9,762 nt of DNA from Flavobacterium sp. (GTDB taxonomy: Bacteria; Bacteroidota; Bacteroidia; Flavobacteriales; Flavobacteriaceae). Shown piece after piece: positions 1-5,452 of the stretch. The translations under genes and the position numbers were made by a program. The stretch spans positions 1-9,762 of the forward strand of contig JAHRWO010000371.1 in NCBI GenBank assembly GCA_019105125.1, given 5' to 3'. The notes under the pieces are model-generated. The model was not told where the DNA came from. It ran no database searches and was given only the letters and a program-made list of their open reading frames with translations. The stretch's first letter is position 1, and each line of letters begins with the position of its first letter.

Positions 1-1167
1 GATTTTGATGAAATCAATTTTTTCAATTTCAAAGGCAAGAAAATCCAGTGGAAAAAGGAGAGTAAAGGTCCGGTTGGTAGATTAAATACTTCTGGATTAG
101 AAGTAGTATTCGAACAATTTTCAAGTGAATTAGGTTTAGGAAACAATGCGAATTATCTTCGTGAATTATTTAAAAAATCCTATTTAGAGCATACTAATTT
201 AGCAGATGCCACTCGTTTTTTAGCGAATGAATTATTCAAAAATGAAGGCTTGATTATAGTTGATGGTGATGATTTGGAACTAAAAAATCTATTCATTCCG
301 TATGCTAAAAAAGAATTATTACAGCAAACTTCTTTTAAAAAGGTAAACGAAACACTTCCGATATTAGAACAATATAATGTTCAGGTAAATCCAAGAGAAA
401 TTAACTTGTTTTACATTCAAGATGATTTAAGGGAACGCATTGTTTTTGAAAATGGAAATTACAAAATCAATAACACGCAATTATCATTTTCAGAAAGTGA
501 AATTTTAACCGAATTAGAAAATAATCCAAAGAATTTTAGCCCGAATGTAATTTTACGTCCATTATACCAAGAAGTAATTTTACCAAACCTTTGTTACATT
601 GGCGGTGGTGGTGAATTGGCCTATTGGCTAGAATTGAAATCTAATTTTGAAGCGAATCACGTTACGTTTCCAATTTTATTACTTCGAAATTCTGTTTTAC
701 TAGCTACCGAAAAGCAGCATGAAAAATTAGATAAATTAGGTTTGAATTGGGCAGATGTTTTCCAAAAGCAAGAAGATTTAATCAATAAAAAAACGAAAGA
801 ATATTCCAATTTTACGATTGATTTTAGCAAACAAAAAGCCTTTCTAAAAAAACAATTTGAAGATTTGTACACCATAGCAAATCAAACCGACAAATCGTTC
901 TTGGGAGCCGTAAAAGCTCAGGAAATAAAACAATTGAAGGGATTAGATACTTTAGAAAAGCGTTTATTAAAAGCTGAAAAAAGAAATTTAAATACGCGTT
1001 TAGAGCAAATCATTTCGATTCAAAATGCGCTTTTTCCATCAAAAAGTTTACAAGAGCGAAAAGCTAATTTTGCCACTTTTTATGTGTCACATGGCGAAGC
1101 ACAAATTTCTATTCTTTTGAAAGAATTAAAGCCTTTAGAACACGAATTTACAGTGATTACTTTGTAA
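1..1167 (+). CDS. bshC: Bacillithiol biosynthesis cysteine-adding enzyme BshC, 3' part (5' end outside window)
   Basis: BshC catalyses the last step of bacillithiol synthesis, adding cysteine to glucosaminyl-malate; it is cytoplasmic. The frame is open from base 1 to a TAA at 1165-1167, giving 388 visible codons. The family is about 530-540 residues, so roughly 140-150 N-terminal residues are missing. The first visible residues DFDEINFFNFKGKK continue the family motif around EDHDFxEIN, and VGRLNTSGLE follows; both are typical of the nucleotidyl-transferase-like core. A glycine-rich CYIGGGGELAYWLEL segment and the basic, helical C-terminal part (KKQFEDLY onward) match the core end and the coiled-coil of known BshC proteins. 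A TTG at 250 could be read as a start but lies inside the conserved domain. Bacillithiol genes are known from Bacteroidetes as well as Firmicutes. The downstream gene is ndk, 182 nt away with its own promoter, so the two are probably separate transcription units. Confidence 0.9.
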   Translation, partial: DFDEINFFNFKGKKIQWKKESKGPVGRLNTSGLEVVFEQFSSELGLGNNANYLRELFKKSYLEHTNLADATRFLANELFKNEGLIIVDGDDLELKNLFIPYAKKELLQQTSFKKVNETLPILEQYNVQVNPREINLFYIQDDLRERIVFENGNYKINNTQLSFSESEILTELENNPKNFSPNVILRPLYQEVILPNLCYIGGGGELAYWLELKSNFEANHVTFPILLLRNSVLLATEKQHEKLDKLGLNWADVFQKQEDLINKKTKEYSNFTIDFSKQKAFLKKQFEDLYTIANQTDKSFLGAVKAQEIKQLKGLDTLEKRLLKAEKRNLNTRLEQIISIQNALFPSKSLQERKANFATFYVSHGEAQISILLKELKPLEHEFTVITL

Positions 1168-1196
1168 AACCAATTGGCCAGAATTCGGAAAATCAC

Positions 1197-1265
1197 TTTT
1201 AGCCCTGATGGGAGCAAACTACCGTGTAGTGCGGACAGCGGGAAAATGGATTACAAAAATTCCCG
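1197..1265. other. Structured intergenic element after bshC (possible RNA or repeat element)
   Basis: This stretch is visibly richer in G and C than its surroundings and starts TTTTAGCCCTGATGGGAGC. An inner hairpin pairs ACTAC (1218-1222) with GTAGT (1226-1230), extended by GC 1214-1215 with GC 1231-1232 across an AA bulge. An outer pairing joins CCC (1203-1205) with GGG (1240-1242) and TG (1206-1207) with CA (1236-1237). The same GGG also lies in CGGGAA (1239-1244), which is perfectly complementary to TTCCCG (1260-1265), so two exclusive folds are possible. I recall similar TAGCCC...GGACAGCGGG elements, usually with a longer central hairpin, in flavobacterial intergenic regions. I cannot name a family. 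It could be a bshC 3' element, a short RNA or a dispersed repeat. Confidence 0.45.
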
Positions 1266-1293
1266 AACGATTCGCTTTAAAAAAAATCTATTA

Positions 1294-1327
1294 TTGTTTC
1301 TAGTTTAAAGATTTATAGCTACTTTTG
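1294..1327 (+). promoter_or_regulatory. Predicted ndk promoter (Bacteroidetes -33/-7 type)
   Basis: The -7 box TACTTTTG at 1320-1327 matches TAnnTTTG exactly. A TTG at 1294-1296 lies 23 nt upstream, at the long end of the spacing accepted for Flavobacterium promoters. It is followed by CACCC and a short A-rich leader (AAAAAGATAAAA) before the ATG at 1350. There is no Shine-Dalgarno sequence, as expected for this phylum. Confidence 0.65.
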
Positions 1328-1349
1328 CACCCAATTTAAAAAGATAAAA

Positions 1350-1769
1350 ATGGCAACGAATAGAACATTTACTATGATTAAGCCAGATGCTGTTGAAAAA
1401 GGACACATCGGTGGAATTTTAAATATGATTACTGAAGGTGGTTTCAGAATTGTAGCAATGAAATTAACGCAATTAACTGTAGCTGATGCTCAGAAATTTT
1501 ATGCTGTACACAGCGAAAGACCATTTTTTGGTGAGTTAGTTGAATTTATGACTAGAGGTCCTATTGTGGCGGCTATTTTAGAAAAAGACAACGCTGTTGA
1601 GGATTTTAGAAAATTAATTGGTGCTACTAATCCAGCTGAGGCTGCCGAAGGAACTATCCGTAAAAAATACGCAACTTCTATTGGGGAAAATGCAGTTCAC
1701 GGTTCAGATTCTGATGAAAATGCTGCTATTGAAGGTGCTTTCCATTTTGCTGGAAGAGAGCAATTTTAG
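1350..1769 (+). CDS. ndk: Nucleoside diphosphate kinase
   Basis: Ndk transfers the gamma-phosphate from ATP to other nucleoside diphosphates through a phospho-histidine, balancing NTP and dNTP pools in the cytoplasm. The 139-residue product has the standard length and is complete. It begins [11 protein letters not shown] with the ATP-contacting Lys11. The catalytic motif is [12 protein letters not shown], with the phosphorylated His at residue 117. [15 protein letters not shown] (57-71) and the [18 protein letters not shown] segment (91-108) are the nucleotide-binding elements of the family. The ATG at 1350 is chosen because it follows a consensus promoter and an A-rich leader, and the protein aligns with the family from its first residues. 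It is monocistronic: its own promoter lies upstream and a strong hairpin terminator downstream, where it meets the convergent DUF721 gene. Confidence 0.97.
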   Translation: MATNRTFTMIKPDAVEKGHIGGILNMITEGGFRIVAMKLTQLTVADAQKFYAVHSERPFFGELVEFMTRGPIVAAILEKDNAVEDFRKLIGATNPAEAAEGTIRKKYATSIGENAVHGSDSDENAAIEGAFHFAGREQF

Positions 1770-1802
1770 TTTTCAGTGTTCAGTCGCAGTTGACAGTATA
1801 GT
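1768..1802. repeat. Degenerate AGT-phased heptamer run after ndk
   Basis: Just past the ndk stop, AGT triplets start at 1768, 1775, 1782, 1788, 1795 and 1800. The spacing is therefore 7, 7, 6, 7 and 5 nt, reading roughly as repeats of NNNCAGT. The pattern resembles the exactly 7-nt-phased array at 8011-8073 but is less regular. No function is evident; it lies between the stop codon and the terminator. Confidence 0.45.
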
Positions 1803-1816
1803 CGGTTGTAAATAAT

Positions 1817-1856
1817 AAAAAAAATCTCGTTTCTATTGTGAAACGAGATTTTTTTT
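1817..1856. terminator. Bidirectional intrinsic terminator between ndk and the DUF721 gene
   Basis: A 17-bp stem pairs 1817-1833 with 1840-1856 around a 6-nt loop. The core AATCTCGTTT/AAACGAGATT is flanked by A and T runs, so a U-tract follows the hairpin on both strands. It serves ndk (+) and the convergent DUF721 gene (-); the stop codon of the latter (1855-1857) overlaps the distal base of the stem. Confidence 0.9.
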
Positions 1857-2151
1857 ATCTTAAAATTAATTGGGTAATCAAATCTTTCCGAACCTCTTCA
1901 TTAATCATTTTGATGATTTTCTCTTTTCCATAACTTAATTCTTCTCTTAAAACTGCAGAAGATAAAGCTACATAAAGTGTCGATCCTTTTAATTGAATTT
2001 CAGTAGTGTAATTATTCACACCCGGGCCCATTACGTTTTTCCATGCATCACGAACGTTGACAATATCCATACCAGCCTCCAACTTATTTTGAGAAATAAA
2101 TTGTTTTAAAACATCGCTAATAGGACTTTCTTCGTTAAATCGCTTTGCCAT
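1855..2151 (-). CDS. DUF721 family protein (DciA-like candidate helicase loader)
   Basis: A 98-residue basic protein with the DUF721 signature: an N-terminal helix (SPISDVLKQFISQNKLEAGMDIVNVRDAW), then a compact alpha/beta part with VRDAWKNVMGPGVNNYTTEIQLKGSTLYVALSSAVLREELSYGKEKIIKMIN. The pattern W..vvG..i..hT..i.l..g.L.v.v.s..w..eL.......i...N is that of the DciA/DUF721 fold. DciA is the ancestral loader or operator of the DnaB replicative helicase in bacteria without DnaC or DnaI, so a replication role is plausible here. That role is inferred from the family, not shown by the sequence. The ATG at 2149-2151 lies 1 nt after the stop of the upstream lipoprotein gene, so the two are probably cotranscribed and translationally coupled. 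Transcription ends in the hairpin shared with ndk. Confidence 0.85.
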   Translation of the reverse strand: MAKRFNEESPISDVLKQFISQNKLEAGMDIVNVRDAWKNVMGPGVNNYTTEIQLKGSTLYVALSSAVLREELSYGKEKIIKMINEEVRKDLITQLILR

Positions 2152-2152
2152 A

Positions 2153-2569
2153 TTATTTTACAGAAAATTTAGCAGGTCGTTTGTAATGGTACTCCATGTC
2201 TTGCTGATTTTTCACAACTAATTTATCTTTAGTTAGTTCAATTATTTCTTCCTTCCAAGAAGCATAATTCGTTTTATATTGAAGTGTAGCATCACCGTCT
2301 TCTAATAGTATAGAGACATCTTCTTGAATATCATTAGTCAAATATGTCCCATCTAATTGAGGCATTACTTTTTTTCTAAAACCTTTCTTGTTTTCAATTT
2401 TAAAAAAATCAATCGTTTCATTAACTTTATATTCTTTTTTATCGCCATCAGGAAGTTCTACTTTTTCAATTTCCCAATAGCCATTCAAATAAAAAATATC
2501 AGCCTCTTTGATTTTTTGCTTGCAGGAAAACATTGAGCTTAAAACAATTAATAAAAGTATTCTTTTCAT
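2153..2569 (-). CDS. Small lipoprotein of unknown function, possibly lipocalin-like
   Basis: A 138-residue protein starting MKRILLLIVLSSMFSC: a short basic n-region, a hydrophobic core and a Cys at 16 as the probable lipidation site. The -3 and -2 lipobox positions are Met and Phe, which is atypical but tolerated in Bacteroidetes. The mature part opens with LNGYWEIEKVELPDGDKKEY, resembling the G-x-W start of small lipocalin-like domains, and continues as alternating beta-strand-like segments ending in MEYHYKRP. No catalytic motif is visible. Residues after Cys16 are basic (KQKIKEAD), without an acidic surface-export cluster, so a periplasmic-facing lipoprotein is more likely than a surface one. 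It is the first gene of a two-gene unit with DUF721, separated by 1 nt. A functional link to DUF721 is unproven; the proteins act in different compartments. Confidence 0.75.
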   Translation of the reverse strand: MKRILLLIVLSSMFSCKQKIKEADIFYLNGYWEIEKVELPDGDKKEYKVNETIDFFKIENKKGFRKKVMPQLDGTYLTNDIQEDVSILLEDGDATLQYKTNYASWKEEIIELTKDKLVVKNQQDMEYHYKRPAKFSVK

Positions 2570-2677
2570 ATTAGTATATTCAAATTGAAGTCTAAAATTA
2601 CAACTAAAATTTAAACTGTTTAAACTATTCGTTACATTTATGGTCTAATTTAAAAATGTTCTAAAAAAGAATCATCA
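2570..2677. promoter_or_regulatory. Divergent intergenic region between the lipoprotein and serine hydrolase genes
   Basis: This 108-nt AT-rich spacer must hold promoters for both directions. On the + strand TACATTTA (2633-2640) is one base off TAnnTTTG, but no TTG sits at the right distance upstream. On the - strand the reverse of 2593-2600 reads TAATTTTA, also one base off. TTTAAACT occurs twice (2610-2617, 2619-2626), creating the palindrome GTTTAAAC at 2618-2625, which could be an operator or simply AT-rich sequence. Confidence 0.3.
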
Positions 2678-3739
2678 ATGAAGAAATTTTTCAATCTAAT
2701 CCTTCTAATTTTTATTTCAAGCTGTAGTTCAAATGAAGATAACGAGGTTATTTCAGACACTTTATATTTCCCGCCTTCAAACACTAACACTTGGGAAACT
2801 AAAAGCATATCATCTTTAGAATGGGATCAATCGCAAGTACAACCTCTATTCGATTATTTAGAACTCAAAAACACAAAAGGATTTATCATTTTACATCATG
2901 GTAAAATTGTAATTGAGAAATATTTTAACGGCCATACAGCAAATGATACGTGGCAATGGAACAGCGCCGGTAAAACACTTACAGCAAGTATTATAGGAAT
3001 AGCCCAGCAAGAAAACCTCTTGAATATTAACACAAAAGTTTCTCAATATCTTGGTACTGGATGGACAAGTGAACCTTTACTTAAAGAAAATTTAATCACT
3101 TCTCGCCATTTATTAACTATGACATCGGGCATAAATGATGAAAGCGAATTGATAATTACTCCAAATCTAACTTATTTAGCAGATGCAGGAACTCGATGGT
3201 CGTATCACAATGTTTTTCAAAAATTAATGGATGTTGTAGCTACTTCTAGCGGTCAAACATTTGAAAATTATTTTAATGTCAAATTGAAAAATAAAATTGG
3301 AATGGATGGCTTTTGGAACAACGGAGTGATCTACAAAATTTATCATAGCAATACTAGAAGTATGGCGCGTTTTGGATTGTTAGCCTTAAATAAAGGAAAA
3401 TGGAGTAACGAACAAATTATTAATGAAGCTTACTTCAATGAGAGTATTTCAACCTCACAAAATAGTAATCCTTCTTACGGATATTTGTGGTGGTTAAATG
3501 GAAAATCGAATTTTATGCTGCCTGGAAGTCAAACCTTATTTACTGGTTCAGTTATTCCCAATGCCCCTGCTGATATGTATGCTGCTATGGGAGCAGCAGA
3601 TCAAAGAATATATGTGGTTCCGAGCAAAAAACTAGTTATTGTTAGAATGGGAGAAGCTTCTAATCCTGCCAATCCCAGCTTTGCCGTATCTGGATTTGAC
3701 ACTGAACTTTGGGAAAAAATAAATGCTGTTATTAATTAA
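2678..3739 (+). CDS. Serine hydrolase lipoprotein, class C beta-lactamase family
   Basis: A 353-residue predicted lipoprotein: the signal MKKFFNLILLIFISSC has a good lipobox (ISSC) with Cys16. The mature domain belongs to the beta-lactamase/serine hydrolase family (class C, EstB and DD-peptidase-like). The nucleophile motif SxxK is S96-A-G-K99 and the YxN motif is Y176-H-N178. The family signature LLTMTSGI lies at 145-152. The third box, KTG or HxG in relatives, is not canonical; MGAADQRIYV (304-313) occupies the expected place. True beta-lactamase activity is therefore doubtful; an esterase or peptidase-like activity is equally possible. Residues after Cys16 (SSNEDNE) are acidic, resembling the flavobacterial surface-export signal, so it may be surface-exposed (inference). 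The ATG is chosen because it starts the signal peptide directly. The gene stands alone, and its 3' end lies within a terminator hairpin. Confidence 0.88.
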   Translation: MKKFFNLILLIFISSCSSNEDNEVISDTLYFPPSNTNTWETKSISSLEWDQSQVQPLFDYLELKNTKGFIILHHGKIVIEKYFNGHTANDTWQWNSAGKTLTASIIGIAQQENLLNINTKVSQYLGTGWTSEPLLKENLITSRHLLTMTSGINDESELIITPNLTYLADAGTRWSYHNVFQKLMDVVATSSGQTFENYFNVKLKNKIGMDGFWNNGVIYKIYHSNTRSMARFGLLALNKGKWSNEQIINEAYFNESISTSQNSNPSYGYLWWLNGKSNFMLPGSQTLFTGSVIPNAPADMYAAMGAADQRIYVVPSKKLVIVRMGEASNPANPSFAVSGFDTELWEKINAVIN

Positions 3740-3747
3740 CAGCATTT
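3721..3747. terminator. Bidirectional terminator between the serine hydrolase and small membrane protein genes
   Basis: A perfect 11-bp stem pairs AAATGCTGTTA (3721-3731) with TAACAGCATTT (3737-3747) around a 5-nt loop. The hydrolase stop codon (3737-3739) is inside the stem. A T-rich stretch follows on the + strand, and the - strand continues ATTTATTTTTTCCC, so it can also terminate the convergent ftsY unit. Confidence 0.75.
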
Positions 3748-3760
3748 CATTCATTTTCTT

Positions 3761-3943
3761 TTATTTCTTTACTTTATTTTTACTACTTGTAAATTTAATT
3801 AGCAAGTACATAAAAATAGCAAAAGAGGCTAATCTAAGGGTAAGAAAAACAAAATCATAACCTTCAAAAGGTATTGCTACTAAAGCCATAACAACAGCAA
3901 CTAAAAAGAGCTGAACTGTTTTATATTTTAAAAGTTCTTTCAC
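3761..3943 (-). CDS. Small two-helix membrane protein of unknown function
   Basis: A 60-residue protein beginning at GTG (3941-3943), with two predicted membrane segments, about residues 10-26 (VQLFLVAVVMALVAIPF) and 30-51 (DFVFLTLRLASFAIFMYLLIKF). They are joined by a tight EGY turn and followed by a lysine-rich tail (SSKNKVKK), which by the positive-inside rule puts both ends in the cytoplasm. I do not recognise the family. It starts 11 nt after the ftsY stop on the same strand, so it is probably cotranscribed with ftsY and shares the terminator at 3721-3747. There is no in-frame ATG before residue 19, so the GTG start is needed to keep the first helix. A link to FtsY-dependent membrane insertion is only a guess from position. 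Confidence 0.6.
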   Translation of the reverse strand: MKELLKYKTVQLFLVAVVMALVAIPFEGYDFVFLTLRLASFAIFMYLLIKFTSSKNKVKK

Positions 3944-3954
3944 TACAATAAATT

Positions 3955-4935
3955 TTATTTAAAAAACGAATCTACAAATTCGAATTTATTAAACACTTGT
4001 AAATCTTCAATACCTTCACCAACGCCAATATATTTAACAGGAATTTGAAATTGATCAGAAATTCCAATTACAACACCACCTTTTGCAGTTCCATCTAACT
4101 TGGTAACAGCCAAGCAAGAAACCTCAGTAGCAGCGGTGAATTGTTTAGCTTGCTCAAAGGCATTTTGACCTGTAGAACCATCTAAAACCAAAAGTACATC
4201 ATTTGGGGTATTATCAACCACTTTTTGCATAACTTTTTTCACCTTAGAAAGCTCGTTCATTAAACCTACTTTATTATGCAAACGACCCGCAGTATCAATT
4301 ATTACCACATCTGCATTTTGAGCCACAGCACTTTGCAAAGTATCAAAAGCAACAGATGCAGGATCACTTCCCATTTGTTGTTTTACGATTGGCACCCCTA
4401 CTCTGTCTGCCCAAATTTGTAACTGGTCTATAGCTGCAGCTCTAAAAGTATCGGCTGCACCTAATACAACGTTGTAACCTGCTTTTTTAAACTGATATGC
4501 CAACTTACCAATAGTCGTAGTTTTACCCACACCATTTACACCAACAACCATAATAACATATGGTTTTGTATTAGCTGGTATTTCAAATTGAGTCGCTTCA
4601 CCTGAATTCGTTTCAGACAATAAACCAGCGATTTCTTCTCTAAGTATACTATTCAATTCATCTGTCCCAAGATACTTATCTCTTGAAACTCGCTCCTCAA
4701 TTCGTTCGATGATTTTCAAGGTGGTATTCACACCAACATCAGAAGAAACTAAAATTTCTTCTAAATTATCCAAAACCTCAGCATCCACTTTAGATTTTCC
4801 AGCTACGGCTTTAGTAAGCTTAGAAAAAAAAGATGTTTTTGTTTTCTCTAATCCTTTATCTAAAGTCTGTTTAGCTTCCTCACTTAAGCTTTGCTCTTTT
4901 TTATCAGAAGAAAATATTTTTTTAAAAAAACTCAT
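3955..4935 (-). CDS. ftsY: Signal recognition particle receptor FtsY
   Basis: FtsY is the membrane-associated GTPase that docks SRP (Ffh plus 4.5S RNA) with its ribosome-nascent-chain cargo at the Sec translocon. The 326-residue product shows the NG domain: an N-terminal helical N domain (about 20-115), then the G1 P-loop GVNGVGKTT (132-140), DTFRAAAIDQL (162-172), DTAGRL (214-219), TKLDGTAKGG (278-287) and the closing GVGEGIEDLQVF (304-315). There is almost no acidic A domain; the protein starts with MSFFKKIFSSDKKEQS, a short amphipathic, basic end likely to contact the membrane. This short form fits Bacteroidetes FtsY. The ATG at 4933-4935 has a consensus promoter about 65 nt upstream. A 60-residue membrane protein gene follows after 11 nt. 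Confidence 0.97.
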   Translation of the reverse strand: MSFFKKIFSSDKKEQSLSEEAKQTLDKGLEKTKTSFFSKLTKAVAGKSKVDAEVLDNLEEILVSSDVGVNTTLKIIERIEERVSRDKYLGTDELNSILREEIAGLLSETNSGEATQFEIPANTKPYVIMVVGVNGVGKTTTIGKLAYQFKKAGYNVVLGAADTFRAAAIDQLQIWADRVGVPIVKQQMGSDPASVAFDTLQSAVAQNADVVIIDTAGRLHNKVGLMNELSKVKKVMQKVVDNTPNDVLLVLDGSTGQNAFEQAKQFTAATEVSCLAVTKLDGTAKGGVVIGISDQFQIPVKYIGVGEGIEDLQVFNKFEFVDSFFK

Positions 4936-4995
4936 ACTAAAATTAGGGTTTAAGTTTTTACTAACACCTATTTGATTTCAAATCTATTTATCAGA

Positions 4996-5026
4996 CAAAT
5001 GTAAAAATAAAAAAGCTACTTTCAAA
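4996..5026 (-). promoter_or_regulatory. Predicted ftsY promoter
   Basis: Read on the - strand, TTTG (complement of 5023-5026), a 19-nt spacer and TACATTTG (complement of 4996-5003) form a perfect Bacteroidetes -33/-7 promoter. The -33 box lies across the loop edge of the upstream terminator hairpin and its U-tract is the spacer. A second TAnnTTTG, TAGATTTG (complement of 4979-4986), lies 17 nt nearer the gene but lacks a spaced -33 box. The leader to the ATG has no Shine-Dalgarno sequence. Confidence 0.7.
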
Positions 5027-5038
5027 CGAAAGTAGCTT
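5013..5038 (-). terminator. Terminator of the rpmB-rpmG-DUF4295 operon
   Basis: A perfect 11-bp stem pairs AAGCTACTTTC (5013-5023) with GAAAGTAGCTT (5028-5038) around a 4-nt loop. On the - strand the hairpin is followed by TTTTTTATTTTTAC, a good U-tract, 22 nt past the DUF4295 stop codon. It overlaps the -33 box of the ftsY promoter. Confidence 0.88.
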
Positions 5039-5059
5039 ATCTATATTGTGTAAAATGAA

Positions 5060-5212
5060 TTATTTCTTTTTCAAGAATTCATCAACTTCCTCTGGAGTCA
5101 TAACTGATTCAACGAAAGTATAAGCACCAGTTTTTGGAGACTTAACCATTTTGATAGCTTTAGTTAATCTTTTAGAAGCTGTTTGTAAAGTTGCTACGGT
5201 TTTCTTTGCCAT
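5060..5212 (-). CDS. DUF4295 protein, probable Bacteroidetes ribosomal protein bL38
   Basis: A 50-residue basic protein, MAKKTVATLQTASKRLTKAI followed by KMVKSPKTGAYTFVESVMTP and EEVDEFLKKK. It runs from an ATG complementary to 5210-5212 to a TAA at 5060-5062. The sequence is that of the DUF4295 family, which is found in Bacteroidetes immediately after rpmB and rpmG, as here. From memory, the Flavobacterium johnsoniae ribosome structure revealed a new large-subunit protein named bL38, and I believe DUF4295 is that protein; I could not verify this. Small size, many Lys residues, the ribosomal operon and the terminator just downstream all fit a ribosomal role. It lies 37 nt after rpmG. At 50 codons it is easily missed by length filters. 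Confidence 0.88.
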   Translation of the reverse strand: MAKKTVATLQTASKRLTKAIKMVKSPKTGAYTFVESVMTPEEVDEFLKKK

Positions 5213-5249
5213 GACTTATAATATTATTTAAAGTTTAAAAAACTTCTAA

Positions 5250-5432
5250 TTACTTAATTTCTTTGTGAACAGTTACTCTTTTTAAGATTGGATTAAATTT
5301 TTTAATCTCTAATCTGTCTGGAGTATTTTTTTTATTTTTTGTAGTGATGTAACGAGATGTTCCAGGAACTCCTGAAGTTTTGTGCTCTGTACATTCTAAA
5401 ATAACTTGGATTCTATTACCTTTTTTTGCCAT
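5250..5432 (-). CDS. rpmG: 50S ribosomal protein L33 (bL33), zinc-free form
   Basis: bL33 is a small protein of the 50S subunit near the E site. The 60-residue product [20 protein letters not shown]... matches the family, including [23 protein letters not shown] and the conserved basic C-terminus. It has a single Cys (residue 14, in ECTEH) and lacks both CxxC pairs, so it is the zinc-independent (C-) form. It is slightly longer than the 49-55 residues of many other phyla, which is usual for Bacteroidetes. It is the second gene of the operon, 20 nt after rpmB and 37 nt before the DUF4295 gene. The start is unambiguous, preceded by an A-rich leader without Shine-Dalgarno. Confidence 0.97.
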
Positions 5433-5452
5433 TTTGATCTATGTTTTAAGGA

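Noticed and set aside
657..875. 72-codon minus-strand ORF inside bshC
   Set aside because: It is an antisense shadow of a conserved coding region, with a Cys/Phe/Ser-rich composition typical of reverse-strand AT-rich codons.
250..1167. bshC starting at the TTG at 250
   Set aside because: The frame is open back to base 1 and the upstream codons encode conserved BshC sequence (DFDEIN, VGRLNTSGLE). The gene is cut by the window edge rather than starting here.
1264..1274. CGAA-CGA-TTCG mini-hairpin before the ndk promoter as a bshC terminator
   Set aside because: Only 4 bp of stem and followed by an A-run rather than a U-tract, so it is not a credible intrinsic terminator.
1618..1815. 65-codon + strand ORF overlapping the ndk 3' end
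   Set aside because: Out-of-frame shadow of ndk running into the heptamer run; Leu-rich low-complexity product with no family resemblance.
4709..4975. 88-codon + strand ORF antisense to the ftsY start
   Set aside because: Shadow of the conserved FtsY N domain; Ser/Leu-rich and without leader or promoter support.
4970..4983. Inverted repeat ATTTGA-TT-TCAAAT upstream of ftsY as an operator
   Set aside because: Short and AT-rich, and it partly coincides with a second TAnnTTTG match; chance is a sufficient explanation.
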